Below, piece by piece: positions 51,676 to 63,572 of a stretch of 64,000 nucleotides of DNA (positions within the stretch are counted from its first letter, which is position 1; every line of letters starts with the position of its first letter). Both the position numbers and the translations under genes were made by a program. The notes beneath the pieces are model-generated. The model was not told the DNA's origin and did no database searches. It was given only the letters and a program-made list of their open reading frames with translations. Source of the DNA: Stutzerimonas stutzeri. Its GTDB lineage: Bacteria; Pseudomonadota; Gammaproteobacteria; Pseudomonadales; Pseudomonadaceae. The DNA is taken from NCBI RefSeq assembly GCF_018138085.1, contig NZ_CP073105.1, positions 4,154,001 through 4,218,000 on the forward strand, given 5' to 3'.

Positions 51676-52890
51676 TTACTCCGTTCCCTCGCGATCGCGG
51701 AAACCGAGCAGGTAGAGAATACCGTCCAGGCCCAGCGTCGAAATCGCCTGCTTGGCCGATTGCTTGACCAGCGGCTTGGCCCGGAAAGCCACCCCCAGGC
51801 CGGCAAGCCCGAGCATCGGCAGATCGTTCGCCCCGTCGCCAACGGCAATCGTCTGCTCCAGCCGCAAGCCCTCGCGCTCGGCCAGTTCGCGGAGCAGATC
51901 GGCCTTGCGCTGGGCATCGACGATCGGCTCCTGTGCGACACCGGTGAGCTTGCCATCGACGATTTCCAGCTCGTTGGCATAGACGTAGTCGATACCCAAC
52001 CTGGCTTGCAGCTGACGCGCAAAATAGGTGAAGCCGCCCGACAGGATCGCCGTTTTGTAGCCCAGCCGCTTGAGCTCGGCGAACAGCAGTTCCGCCCCTT
52101 CGGTCAACCGCAGCCCAGCACCGACTTCGGCCAGCGCGCGCTCTTCCAGCCCTTCGAGCAAAGCCAGGCGCTCCTTGAAGCTGGCGCGGAAATCCAGCTC
52201 ACCGCGCATCGCGCGCTCGGTAATCTCCGCAACCTGGTCACCGACGCCCGCCACCTTGGCCAGCTCGTCGATGACCTCCGCTTCGATCAGGGTCGAATCC
52301 ATGTCGAACACCGCCAACCGACGATTGCGGCGGAACACGGAGTCGCGCTGGAAGGCGATATCGACATTGAGTTCCTGCGCCACGCTGAGGAACTCGGCAC
52401 GTAGCGCAGCGGTATCGGCGGGCTCCCCTCGCACGGAAAACTCGATGCAGCCCTTGCCCAGCTCTTCGGGCACGTCCAACGGCTGACGACCGGACAGGCG
52501 ATCGATGTGATCGATATTGAGCCCGTACTTGGCGGTGATCGAACTGACCCGCTGCAACTGCTCGGCGGTGACCTTGCGGGTCAGCAGCGTGACGATGTGC
52601 CGGGCCTTGCCCTGCCCTGCGACCCACTGCTGATAGTCGTCCTCGGCCACCGGCGTGAAACGCACCTGCTGATCGTGCTTGTAACCAGTGAATAGCACAT
52701 CCTTGAGCACCGATGAGGCCCGTTCGGTATCAGGAATTTCCACCAGGATGCCGAACGACAAGGTGTCGTGAATCACAGCCTGACCGATATCCAGGATATT
52801 CACGCCACCTTGAGCGAGCACGCCGGTGATGGCCGCGGTCAGCCCGGGGCGATCTTCCCCGGTGATATTGATCAGGACGATTTCACGCAA
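51676..52890 (-). CDS. serB: Phosphoserine phosphatase with N-terminal ACT domains
   Basis: SerB completes serine synthesis by dephosphorylating phosphoserine. The 404-residue protein has two ACT domains in the first half (REIVLINITGEDRPGLTAA; HIVTLLTRKVTAEQLQRVSS), as in Pseudomonas SerB, then the HAD hydrolase with the first motif VFDMDSTLIEAE, the SGGF segment (second motif) and GDGANDLPML (fourth). The start is TTG at 52890 with GGAG seven bases before it; no ATG fits the family N terminus. Upstream lie two overlapping hairpins that could regulate it. It converges with fimX. Confidence 0.94.
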   Translation of the reverse strand: MREIVLINITGEDRPGLTAAITGVLAQGGVNILDIGQAVIHDTLSFGILVEIPDTERASSVLKDVLFTGYKHDQQVRFTPVAEDDYQQWVAGQGKARHIVTLLTRKVTAEQLQRVSSITAKYGLNIDHIDRLSGRQPLDVPEELGKGCIEFSVRGEPADTAALRAEFLSVAQELNVDIAFQRDSVFRRNRRLAVFDMDSTLIEAEVIDELAKVAGVGDQVAEITERAMRGELDFRASFKERLALLEGLEERALAEVGAGLRLTEGAELLFAELKRLGYKTAILSGGFTYFARQLQARLGIDYVYANELEIVDGKLTGVAQEPIVDAQRKADLLRELAEREGLRLEQTIAVGDGANDLPMLGLAGLGVAFRAKPLVKQSAKQAISTLGLDGILYLLGFRDREGTE

Positions 52891-52912
52891 GGCGCAGCTC
52901 CTATGCAAAGAA

Positions 52913-52961
52913 GGCCGGCATTCTACAACAGCCGGCCGCTGGCTGAGCGCTGCCAGCGGCC
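52913..52961 (-). promoter_or_regulatory. Two mutually exclusive hairpins in front of serB
   Basis: On the serB strand, arm pairs 52961-52952/52943-52934 (10-bp, eight-base loop) and 52937-52931/52919-52913 (7-bp, 11-base loop) share 52934-52937, so only one can form. The second is followed by TTCTTTG and then the ribosome site, a possible attenuator. A -10-like TAGAAT at 52925-52920 offers a rival reading. Confidence 0.4.
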
Positions 52962-53028
52962 ATGCCCCTCTGGATGTGGTCGTTTCCCACTCGACACCGA
53001 GTAATTCGCCAGCTTTTCCCGGGTGACC

Positions 53029-53057
53029 TTTAGCCCCCTGTGCGCTTTCCGTATACT
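53029..53057 (+). promoter_or_regulatory. Candidate promoter for the AhpA-like gene
   Basis: TATACT at 53052-53057 (five of six matches) has a weak -35 TTTAGC at 53029-53034, 17 bases apart. It is about 35 bases before the GTG start. Confidence 0.4.
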
Positions 53058-53092
53058 GCGCGGCACCTTCCTCAAGAGTAGAGCCGCGCTCT

Positions 53093-54634
53093 GTGAACCG
53101 GCCCGCATCCGTCAAGCCCGACAATTTCTTCCTGCTGATCTACCGCGCACTACGCCAGCGGCGCATCCCGTTGGTGTTGCGGGTAGCCAGCCACACCCTG
53201 CTGCTGGTGGCCTTGGCCCTGGTGATCTACGCCTGGGTCATGGGCATGCAGTTCAAGCATGCGATGGAACAGCAGGCCGAGGCCCTGGGGCAGAGCTTGA
53301 TCACCCAGACCGCCGCCTCGGCAACCGATCTGCTGGTGGCCAATGACATCCTCAGCCTCAACGTGCTGCTAAGCAATCTGGTGAAGAACCCGCTGGTCGC
53401 CCATGCCGCGATCTACAGCGTCGACAATCGCGTGCTGGCCGAATCCGGCACGCGCCCGCAGCGAAATCTGCTGGGCGACGAAGAAGGGCTGTATTCCACA
53501 CCCATCAGCTTCCAGGAAGTAATCGCCGGGCATCTGCGCATCAGCCTGGACATGCGGCAGTTCCAGCAGCCCATGACCATCAGCCTGCAAAGCATGGGCC
53601 TGCTCGCGCTGATTCTTCTGGCATTGACGCTGATCCTCAGCACCCGCCTGGGCCGGCAGATCTCCCTGCCCCTGATGCAGCTGCGTCTATGGCTTCGCGA
53701 CCCGGACGATCCGGCACCCGGCGCCGGCCGGCAGGATGAAATCGGCGACCTGGCCAGGCAGCTGCAAGCACGCCTGGTACCTGAGGAACCGGAACCCGAC
53801 ATCGAGCTGGACGACAGCATGCAGGATCTCTATTCGGCACACTTCGACACGCCGGCCGCGGCGCCGAGTGCCGCCTATCAGCACAGCGGGATCGACCGGA
53901 CCTACCACGTCGATGATGAAGACGAAGACGATCGCTCGATCGGCTCCGCGCTGGCCGAACCAGACGAACCCCTTCAGTTCGACGAAGAGCCGTCCTTCGA
54001 AACGCCCACGCCGCAGCCAGCGCCAATCGCTCCTGCCCCCGTGATACCGGCCACCGCCGGCAAGAGCGGCGTGCTGGCGATCCAGCTCGGCGCCCAGGAG
54101 CAATTGCGCCGTCTGCCTCGCGACCGTCTCACCGACTTGCTGCAGCGCTACCGCGATTGCCTGGAGCAGGCCGCCACGCTGTATCAGGCCGAACTGCATA
54201 CGCTCAACGACGGCAGCAGCCTGATGCTGTTCCACAGCCAGGACGACGAGCAGAACTATCTGACCCATGCCCTGTGTTGCGGCGAGTTGATGCGCGCACT
54301 CGGACATGCCTTGCAGATCGAAGTCGCCGATAGCGGCCTTACGCTGAACCTGCAACTGGGCCTGACCCAGGGTGAAGGACTCTACGACCTCAGCCAGGGC
54401 GACCTGCTGCTCAGCGAACCCGCACAGGCGGCCCTGGCTATGTCGCAGCACAGCCGCAACCTTCTGCTGATCGAACGCGAAATCGGTGAAGACCGCCTGA
54501 TCATTCAGCGCGCTCGGATTCGCCCCATCGCCAGCCCAGAAGGGGCCTGCTGCGTCGAGCGCCTGCTCGACCCCTACCCGTCCCTGCTCGAGCGCCAACT
54601 CGCACGCATGCATGAACTGCGCAACCGCCGCTAA
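53093..54634 (+). CDS. AhpA/Smp-like membrane protein
   Basis: A 513-residue inner-membrane protein with two helices (LRVASHTLLLVALALVIYAW near residue 35; LLALILLALTLILSTRLG near residue 170) enclosing a periplasmic region, then a HAMP-like segment (ISLPLMQLRLWLRD) and a long cytoplasmic part that is acidic (VDDEDEDDRSIGSALAEPDE) and ends with a globular domain. The N-terminal half matches the Smp/AhpA type whose genes sit divergently beside serB in many gammaproteobacteria. Virulence or haemolysin effects have been reported for relatives; the mechanism is unknown. The start is GTG at 53093 with a weak ribosome site. Confidence 0.75.
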   Translation: MNRPASVKPDNFFLLIYRALRQRRIPLVLRVASHTLLLVALALVIYAWVMGMQFKHAMEQQAEALGQSLITQTAASATDLLVANDILSLNVLLSNLVKNPLVAHAAIYSVDNRVLAESGTRPQRNLLGDEEGLYSTPISFQEVIAGHLRISLDMRQFQQPMTISLQSMGLLALILLALTLILSTRLGRQISLPLMQLRLWLRDPDDPAPGAGRQDEIGDLARQLQARLVPEEPEPDIELDDSMQDLYSAHFDTPAAAPSAAYQHSGIDRTYHVDDEDEDDRSIGSALAEPDEPLQFDEEPSFETPTPQPAPIAPAPVIPATAGKSGVLAIQLGAQEQLRRLPRDRLTDLLQRYRDCLEQAATLYQAELHTLNDGSSLMLFHSQDDEQNYLTHALCCGELMRALGHALQIEVADSGLTLNLQLGLTQGEGLYDLSQGDLLLSEPAQAALAMSQHSRNLLLIEREIGEDRLIIQRARIRPIASPEGACCVERLLDPYPSLLERQLARMHELRNRR

Positions 54635-54676
54635 ATCGCTGCGACAGCGGGCGGCATAGCACGCCTGCGCCCCGTT

Positions 54677-54709
54677 AGCGGATAGCGGATAGCGGATAGC
54701 GGATAGCGG
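54677..54709 (+). repeat. 7-bp tandem repeat (AGCGGAT)
   Basis: Four exact AGCGGAT units (54677-54704) plus a five-base partial unit lie in the gap between convergent genes. The reverse complement is TATCCGC-type. No spacer-repeat structure. Confidence 0.9.
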
Positions 54710-54770
54710 TGATGATAGAGCTGGATCTCTGCGGCCTAGACACGCCCTTGCAGGCATCAGCCCACACAGC

Positions 54771-54815
54771 AAAAGGCCCGCCGGAATGGCTTGATCACCA
54801 TTCGCGCCGGGCCTT
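54771..54815 (-). terminator. Intrinsic terminator for the PqiC-like gene
   Basis: An outer 8-bp stem (54773-54780 with 54808-54815) and an inner 6-bp stem (54784-54789 with 54798-54803) form a long interrupted hairpin; on the minus strand it ends in TTTT. It lies 32 bases after the stop of the PqiC-like gene. Confidence 0.8.
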
Positions 54816-54846
54816 GTTGGCTGTAGGCAATCGCCTTGGCGGCGTA

Positions 54847-55536
54847 TTAGAAGCGAAACACTTCCAGATCGGTCCTGATCGGCTCGACCGCAGGAATCGC
54901 CGGGGGCGCGGCGGGTTTGCTGGGCGCCTTGACGACATTGCGTTTGACCGGCGTCTTGGCAACCGTCATCGGCTCGATAGCGGCGGCCATCATCTCGCTC
55001 AAGCGTTGTAGCAGCACACTCTGCGCCCGCACCTGATCGGCCGTGGTACCTTGATGCTCTTCCTGAAGCCGGACCAGACGGCTGCCCTGACGCTTGCCCT
55101 GCTTGTCCAGCAGCCGCCATTGGGCCTCCAGCACCGCGGGGTGCTGCGGACCGGAATCGAGCCGAGTGATTTCCAGTTCGACCTGGACATCGGGGCTGAA
55201 GCCCTTGCTACCAGGGCTAAGCTCGAGACTCTGCGTATTCAGGCGCCAGGCCAGCTGCCGCATGAGCAGTTGGTTGATGTCGCCTTGCAGATCACCGGCC
55301 CAGCGCGCCTGTTGCCCATCGGCAGCCAGGCTTCCATCCGGCAGCCGCTGCAGCAAGGCGTCGTGCTGCAGATAGTCGGCCAGCTTCACCGGACCCAGCA
55401 AGATCGCCACGCCATCCGCTGCCTGCGCAGGTGTTTCTACAGCGCCGTTGTCGAGTCGGTACATCGGCACGGGTTGAGTCACACAGCCAGCCAGGCTGAC
55501 ACAGGCAAATAGCAAAACAGTTGTGAGGCGCTGCAC
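54847..55536 (-). CDS. PqiC/YmbA-like ABC-transport auxiliary lipoprotein
   Basis: A 229-residue lipoprotein precursor with lipobox SLAGC (cysteine at residue 18) and the PqiC-type N-terminal half: MYRLDNGAVETPAQAADGVAILLGPVKL, followed by DYLQHDALLQRLPDG and RWAGDLQGDINQLLMRQLA. PqiC-like lipoproteins sit at the outer-membrane end of MCE tunnels that move phospholipids; here no MCE or ABC gene is adjacent, so the partner is encoded elsewhere. The C-terminal tail is Ala/Pro-rich. It ends in a terminator facing the AhpA-like gene. Confidence 0.85.
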   Translation of the reverse strand: MQRLTTVLLFACVSLAGCVTQPVPMYRLDNGAVETPAQAADGVAILLGPVKLADYLQHDALLQRLPDGSLAADGQQARWAGDLQGDINQLLMRQLAWRLNTQSLELSPGSKGFSPDVQVELEITRLDSGPQHPAVLEAQWRLLDKQGKRQGSRLVRLQEEHQGTTADQVRAQSVLLQRLSEMMAAAIEPMTVAKTPVKRNVVKAPSKPAAPPAIPAVEPIRTDLEVFRF

Positions 55537-55643
55537 GTTCGTCTCTACCTTGGCACCGGACCCGGGCGACCTGGCAGGCGATGGGCGTCTATCCGCCCAG
55601 CTGCACAGTCACCCTCATCGTCGTACCGATCGTCTTTGGCTCT

Positions 55644-55670
55644 CGATGCGGCTGAGGGGCAGCCGCATCG
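55644..55670 (-). terminator. Perfect 10-bp hairpin downstream of parC
   Basis: CGATGCGGCT at 55644-55653 pairs exactly with AGCCGCATCG at 55661-55670 across a seven-base loop. It lies about 75 bases after the parC stop on the minus strand. There is no T tract, so efficiency is uncertain. Confidence 0.45.
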
Positions 55671-55746
55671 CGAACGGGTGAAAATTTGAAGGCCGCTATC
55701 TTCCGTGAAACCGGCGCTGGAAGCCAGTCTCTAATACCTCTCCTTC

Positions 55747-58005
55747 TTAGTTCGCGGTTTCCACCTGCAACCCATCCACGCGTTGGAAACCGCGTGGCAG
55801 CTTGTTTCCACGCCGTCCGCGCTCGCCCTTGTAGTGTTCCAGGTCATCGGATTTAAGCGACAAGGTACGCTTGCCGGCCTGCAACACCAGCGTTGCCCCT
55901 TCGGGCAGCACGGCAAGCCCCGTCAGATATTCCTCACGGCTGGCGACACGATCACCGGGAATGCCGATGATCTTGTTGCCCTTGCCTTTGCCCAGCTGTG
56001 GCAAGTCGCGGACCGGGAAGACCAGCAGACGGCCCTCGGTCGTGACGGCGGCCAGCCAGTCCTGATCGCGGTTCGCCAACGGGCGTGGCGCCACCACACG
56101 CGCACCTGCCGGCAACGACAGCAGCGCCTTGCCCGCCTTGTTCTTGGCCTGCAGGTCTTCGCCCTTGACCACGAAACCGTAGCCGGCGTCCGAGGCGATC
56201 ACGTACAACGCCTCGTCATCGGGCAGCAAGACGCACTCGAAGCTGACGCCCGGCGGCGGCGTCAGCCGTCCGGTCAGCGGCTCGCCCTGACCACGCGCCG
56301 AAGGCAGCGAATGCGCGGCCAGCGAGTAGCTGCGCCCGCTCGAGTCAATGAACACGGCGTACTGGTTGGAGCGACCGGGAGCGGCAGCCTTGAAGCCATC
56401 GCCGGCCTTGTAGGACAGGCCGGTGGCGTCGATATCGTGGCCCTTGGCGCAGCGCGCCCAGCCCTTTTCGGAAATGACGACGGTGACCGGCTCGGAGGGC
56501 AGCAACTCGTTTTCCGACAGCGCCCGGGCCTCAGCGCGCGCGACGATAGGCGAGCGGCGTTCGTCGCCATAGGTTTCGGCGTCGGCGAGCAGTTCCTTGC
56601 GCACCAGTTTCTTCAGCTTGGTCTCGCTGCCAAGTAGCGCCAGCAGCCTCTCACGTTCCTTGGCCAGTTCGTCCTGCTCACCACGGATTTTCATCTCTTC
56701 CAGCCGTGCCAGTTGCCGCAGGCGGGTATCGAGGATGTAGTCGGCCTGCAGCTCGGAGAGTTCGAAACGCGCCATCAGCACCGGTTTGGGCTGGTCCTCG
56801 GTGCGGATGATGTGAATCACCTCGTCGAGGTTGAGAAAGGCGACCAGCAAGCCTTCCAACAAGTGCAGGCGTTTTTCGACCTTGTCCAGGCGGAACTGCA
56901 GCCGGCGACGCACCGTGCCGATGCGGTAGGTCAGCCATTCGCTGAGCAATACCTTGAGATTCTTCACTTGCGGCCGGCCATCGAGGCCGATCACGTTGGT
57001 GTTGACACGATAGCTGGACTCCAGCTCGGTGGTGGCGAACAGGTGCTGCATCAGCTCGTCGGCATCGACGCGATTGGAGCGCGGGATGATGACGATTCGG
57101 CAAGGGTTCTCATGATCGGATTCGTCGCGCAGATCGGCCACCATCGGTAGCTTCTTGGCCTGCATCTGTGCGGCGATCTGCTCCAGGACCTTGGAGCCGG
57201 ATACCTGATGGGGCAACGCGCTGACCACGATATCGCCGTCCTCGACGCGGTACACGGCGCGCATGCGCACCGAGCCGCGACCGCTCTCGTACAGCTTCAA
57301 CAGATCGGCGCGCGGCGTGACGATTTCCGCTTCGGTCGGATAATCCGGCCCCTGAACGTGCTCGCAGAGCTGCTCGACCGTCGTCTTCGGGTCGTCCAGC
57401 AGCCGTACGCAGGCGGCGGCCACTTCACGCAGGTTGTGCGGCGGCACATCGGTGGCCATCCCCACCGCGATGCCGGTGGTGCCATTGAGCAGCAGATTGG
57501 GCAAACGCGCCGGCAACGTCGCCGGCTCGTCGAGCGTGCCGTCGAAGTTGGGCACCCAGTCCACCGTACCTTGGCCGAGTTCGGACAGCAGCACCTCGGA
57601 ATAGCGCGACAGACGCGCCTCGGTGTAGCGCATGGCGGCGAATGACTTCGGATCGTCCGGCGCGCCCCAGTTGCCCTGGCCGTCGACCAGCGTGTAGCGA
57701 TAGCTGAAGGGCTGCGCCATCAGCACCATGGCTTCGTAACAGGCCGAATCGCCATGCGGATGGAATTTACCCAGCACGTCACCGACCGTACGCGCCGATT
57801 TCTTGTGCTTGGAATCGGCGTTCAGCCCCAGCTCGCTCATGGCGTAGATGATGCGCCGCTGCACCGGTTTGAGGCCGTCGCCGATATGCGGCAGGGCGCG
57901 ATCCATGATCACGTACATCGAATAATTGAGATAAGCCTGCTCGGTGAAGTCGGCAAGGGAGCGGCGCTCGACGCCGTCCAGGCTCAGGTCCAGGGTTTCG
58001 CTCAT
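55747..58005 (-). CDS. parC: DNA topoisomerase IV subunit A
   Basis: ParC is the breakage-reunion subunit of topoisomerase IV, which unlinks replicated chromosomes with ParE. The 752-residue protein has catalytic Tyr127 in [11 protein letters not shown], the quinolone-target region [12 protein letters not shown] with Ser87 and Glu91 unchanged, and C-terminal beta-pinwheel blades. Residues at positions 87 and 91 are those expected of quinolone-susceptible strains, which is not proof of phenotype. Its ATG overlaps the stop of the VOC gene by four bases (ATGA), making it the last gene of a coupled string running from parE. Confidence 0.97.
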   Translation of the reverse strand: MSETLDLSLDGVERRSLADFTEQAYLNYSMYVIMDRALPHIGDGLKPVQRRIIYAMSELGLNADSKHKKSARTVGDVLGKFHPHGDSACYEAMVLMAQPFSYRYTLVDGQGNWGAPDDPKSFAAMRYTEARLSRYSEVLLSELGQGTVDWVPNFDGTLDEPATLPARLPNLLLNGTTGIAVGMATDVPPHNLREVAAACVRLLDDPKTTVEQLCEHVQGPDYPTEAEIVTPRADLLKLYESGRGSVRMRAVYRVEDGDIVVSALPHQVSGSKVLEQIAAQMQAKKLPMVADLRDESDHENPCRIVIIPRSNRVDADELMQHLFATTELESSYRVNTNVIGLDGRPQVKNLKVLLSEWLTYRIGTVRRRLQFRLDKVEKRLHLLEGLLVAFLNLDEVIHIIRTEDQPKPVLMARFELSELQADYILDTRLRQLARLEEMKIRGEQDELAKERERLLALLGSETKLKKLVRKELLADAETYGDERRSPIVARAEARALSENELLPSEPVTVVISEKGWARCAKGHDIDATGLSYKAGDGFKAAAPGRSNQYAVFIDSSGRSYSLAAHSLPSARGQGEPLTGRLTPPPGVSFECVLLPDDEALYVIASDAGYGFVVKGEDLQAKNKAGKALLSLPAGARVVAPRPLANRDQDWLAAVTTEGRLLVFPVRDLPQLGKGKGNKIIGIPGDRVASREEYLTGLAVLPEGATLVLQAGKRTLSLKSDDLEHYKGERGRRGNKLPRGFQRVDGLQVETAN

Positions 58006-58388
58006 GAGCAGTTTTCTTCACTAGAGGTGGATGTTATCGAGGCGTGTTCGCCGAATTTGATCAGATTGCCGTGGGGGTCGATGACGTACAGCTCCTTCAT
58101 GCCCCATGGTCGCAACACCGGCGGCTGTAGCGCTAAGCCGTGCCGGCTGAACTCATCGAACAATGCCTGGCAATCGCCGGTGCGCACGTAGCAGGACGTG
58201 TTCTCTGCCACATGACGATCCGCGCACAGCCAGAAATGCAGCTCGGCCCCGTCACGCGCCAGCATCAGGTAATCGGCATCCTGTCGCAGCACCCGAAAGC
58301 CCAGATGGCTCACGTAGAAATCACGGCTCTCGTCGAGATCCAGCGATGCCAGTACCGGTACGGTCGCCTCTATGGAAGTGGTCATCAA
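58002..58388 (-). CDS. VOC-family (glyoxalase/bleomycin resistance-like) protein
   Basis: A 128-residue protein with paired beta-alpha-beta-beta-beta modules of the vicinal oxygen chelate fold: [20 protein letters not shown] at the N terminus and [19 protein letters not shown] at the end. The pattern suits the bleomycin-resistance or small glyoxalase branch; metal-binding His and Glu positions are only partly visible. The substrate is unknown. It lies between the retropepsin-like gene (eight bases apart) and parC (four-base overlap). Confidence 0.88.
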   Translation of the reverse strand: MMTTSIEATVPVLASLDLDESRDFYVSHLGFRVLRQDADYLMLARDGAELHFWLCADRHVAENTSCYVRTGDCQALFDEFSRHGLALQPPVLRPWGMKELYVIDPHGNLIKFGEHASITSTSSEENCS

Positions 58389-58396
58389 GCCCGCCT

Positions 58397-58911
58397 TCAG
58401 GGAGTTTCCTGGCGCAGCACCAGGGTGCCTGCGCGCTGGGTGAATTCGAGCTGCTTCAAGGCGCTCATGCCGAGCAGCACCTGCTCTGCGCCAAAGCCTG
58501 GCGCGATGAGGGCACGCACATCATGCAGCACGATGTCGCCCAACGTGAGGCTGTCGAGCGTGGTGCGATACCCCGTGCTGGGGCCGTTGGCTGTCTGCAG
58601 CGCAACGCGAGCGCCACGGGACAAACCTAGACGTTCGGCCTGCTCCGCAGGGATCGCCACATCCGTGGCACCGGTATCCAGCAAGAAGGTTACCGGCAGG
58701 CCATTGATCAGCCCGTCCGCCACGAAATGGCCCTGGCCATTGCTGACCAACCGCACCTCGATGTGATTTCCCTGTACCACCGAAACGGGTTCGCGGTTTG
58801 GATTGAGGCGACTCTGCTCCCAGTCGGCGAAGAAACGCGTCGCCAGCAGCAGCCCCGCGCCCCATGCCAGTACCAGCATGACGCGGCCGGCACGGCGGCC
58901 GGCTGGCTGGG

Positions 58912-58915
<4 letters not shown>
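58397..58915 (-). CDS. Membrane-anchored retropepsin-like aspartic protease
   Basis: A 172-residue protein from GTG at 58915, which overlaps the stop of the upstream gene by four bases (GTGA). A single membrane helix (VMLVLAWGAGLLLATRFFA) precedes a domain with the clan AA motif FLLDTGATDVAIP, where the Asp-Thr-Gly triad is the active site of a homodimeric protease, and flap-region sequence GHFVADGLINGLPVTF. The family (TIGR02281-like) is common in proteobacteria with no known substrate. A TTG at 58930 is an alternative start. It is in the parE-to-parC string. Confidence 0.82.
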
Positions 58916-61796
<2,881 letters not shown>

Positions 61797-62414
61797 TTAT
61801 GAATCGGAAAAATCGAGTTCTGCGAAGCTGGCCGGATCGAAGCCGGCGAACGCCAGCAAAGCGGGAAGGCGCTCGGCGAAGCCCTGGAAGCCATGGTCGC
61901 CACCGGCCTGGATGCGCACCGCACAGCCCTGGTAAAAGCTCGCCGCATGGCGGTAGTCCAGCGTCTCGTCGCCGGTCTGCAGCCAGACCTGATAGCGCTC
62001 GGCATCCCGCGGCGGCGGAACTTCCAGCTCGGCGAGAGCCGTGACGTGATCCTCGGTAAGTTCCCAGACCTCGCCTGTATAAAGGTTGGTCTGCGGACCA
62101 AGATAGCCGTCGAAGTGGCGATGCGGCGTCACCGCCGGATTGATCAGCAGCGCCTTGAGCCCGTGGCGCTCGGCGAGGTGCGTTGCATAGTATCCGCCGA
62201 GGGAGCTGCCGACCAGCACGGGGCGCCCCAGTTCGACAATGGCCGCCTCGAGCTGGGCAATGGCCTGACGAGGGTGATGATGCAGGGCTGGCACTCGCAA
62301 CCGGTCGATCGAGCCGATACGCTCCATTGCCGCGGTCAGCTGACTGGCCTTTTGCGATAGCGGAGAGCTGTTGAGGCCGTGCATGTAAACAATGGCGGGC
62401 TGCGTACGGGTCAT
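61797..62414 (-). CDS. YqiA-family alpha/beta-hydrolase (esterase)
   Basis: A 205-residue alpha/beta hydrolase of the YqiA/YcfP type. The oxyanion segment YMHGLNSSPLSQKA opens the protein and the nucleophile elbow is GSSLGGYYATHLAE. Catalytic Asp and His are in QTGDETLDY and GGDHGFQGFAERLP. E. coli YqiA hydrolyses short acyl-CoA and p-nitrophenyl esters and is encoded with parE and cpdA, an order conserved here. The ATG at 62414 is used; seven more codons upstream are open but not supported. The ribosome site is weak. Confidence 0.9.
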   Translation of the reverse strand: MTRTQPAIVYMHGLNSSPLSQKASQLTAAMERIGSIDRLRVPALHHHPRQAIAQLEAAIVELGRPVLVGSSLGGYYATHLAERHGLKALLINPAVTPHRHFDGYLGPQTNLYTGEVWELTEDHVTALAELEVPPPRDAERYQVWLQTGDETLDYRHAASFYQGCAVRIQAGGDHGFQGFAERLPALLAFAGFDPASFAELDFSDS

Positions 62415-62559
62415 GCTGGTTCGCTGAGCTGGCAAAAGACGGGAAAGGCTACTAGGCGAGATACGCAGGCTGCAAGCTGCGCCCGCCGTCCGAGCGGCGA
62501 TTGGGTATCAAGCGCCCTTCGCGTGACTCGAAAAACGCTGTCCGCAGCCTGACGTAACG

Positions 62560-63375
62560 TCAGTAGCCCTTGACGTCGTAATTGACCTCGAAATCGACGC
62601 CAACCACGCGTGAGACGCCCGTTTCGAGTGCGCCGTCGGCATGCAGCCGCAGCCAGCGATAGCCTGGCGCGCGTGTATCGACCTGGAAGTCCTCGCTGCC
62701 AGGGGCGAACTGCACGCCGGTCGACGGCGTCGCCAGCAACCGAACACCGCTGCGCCAGCCGTCGAATTCCTGGTGAATGTGCCCCCAGAGCAAAGCCTTG
62801 ACGCAACTGAAGCGATCGAGCACCTCGAACAGCGCTTCGCGGTTGTGCAAGCCGATGCTGTCCATCCATCGACTGTCGATGGTGACCGGGTGATGATGCA
62901 GGCAAACCAGGTGCGGCCGTTCCGGCGCCTGTGCCAGAGTCCGCTCCAGCAATTCCAGCTGATCGTCACGAAGCAGCCCGAACACCGAGCCCGGCACCAG
63001 CGTGTCGAGCATCACCACGCGCCAAGCGCCCATTTCCAGCACAGGCTCCATCAGGTCGCTGTCGAGCGTGGCCTCGCGCATGGCGTCCAGCTCGTCATGA
63101 TTGCCAGGACACCAGCGCGCCGGCGCATCGATGCGCTCGGAAAGCTGGCGAAACCGCGTGTAGGAGGCAAGGGAGCCGTCCTGCGACAGGTCTCCGGTGG
63201 CCAGCACCAGATCCACGCTGGGTTGCTCGTGCAAGACCAGGTCGACGACTCGCTGCAGGCTCGCGGCAGTATCCATGCCCAGCAGTCGCCCGTCCGCCTC
63301 GGCAAACAGATGGCTGTCGGTCAGCTGTACGAGCAGCACCGAATCGTTGTTAGCAGTGAGGGGCGCAGCAGCCAA
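62560..63375 (-). CDS. cpdA: 3',5'-cyclic AMP phosphodiesterase
   Basis: CpdA hydrolyses cAMP and thereby limits Vfr/CRP-dependent gene expression. The 271-residue metallophosphoesterase has the metal ligands in sequence order: LTDSHLF, ATGDLSQDG, GNHDELD, CLHHHPV and GHIHQEFDG. The TTG at 63375 is the likely start, with a strong AAAGGAG seven bases upstream; an upstream TTG at 63402 has no such site. The gene follows the DUF1249 gene by 168 bases, in which a cysteine-rich small frame lies. Confidence 0.94.
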   Translation of the reverse strand: MAAAPLTANNDSVLLVQLTDSHLFAEADGRLLGMDTAASLQRVVDLVLHEQPSVDLVLATGDLSQDGSLASYTRFRQLSERIDAPARWCPGNHDELDAMREATLDSDLMEPVLEMGAWRVVMLDTLVPGSVFGLLRDDQLELLERTLAQAPERPHLVCLHHHPVTIDSRWMDSIGLHNREALFEVLDRFSCVKALLWGHIHQEFDGWRSGVRLLATPSTGVQFAPGSEDFQVDTRAPGYRWLRLHADGALETGVSRVVGVDFEVNYDVKGY

Positions 63376-63407
63376 GACCCGTCTCCTTTGGCGAATTCGC
63401 AAAAGAA

Positions 63408-63572
63408 TTATGGTGGCTCGCAGCTACAGGGGTAAACCACACGATGCGGGCATGCATCACAGACGAGCGAATCGATGCGGCGGCCGGGTTCCGGAAGCTG
63501 AACGCAGACCTCGACCTTTGGGTTGCAGAACCGATCGGCGCGCTTACAGAACCGGCTCGAGTTCGTGGCCAC
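63408..63572 (-). CDS. Possible cysteine-rich small protein
   Basis: A 54-codon frame from GTG at 63572 to TAA at 63408, overlapping the end of the DUF1249 gene by 29 bases and ending 32 bases before the cpdA start. The peptide has seven cysteines, including CDACPH and PCSCEP, a zinc-ribbon-like spacing. About 70 percent of its third codon positions are G or C, compatible with a real gene. There is no good ribosome site and no recognised family, so it may be a chance frame. Confidence 0.3.
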   Translation of the reverse strand: MATNSSRFCKRADRFCNPKVEVCVQLPEPGRRIDSLVCDACPHRVVYPCSCEPP

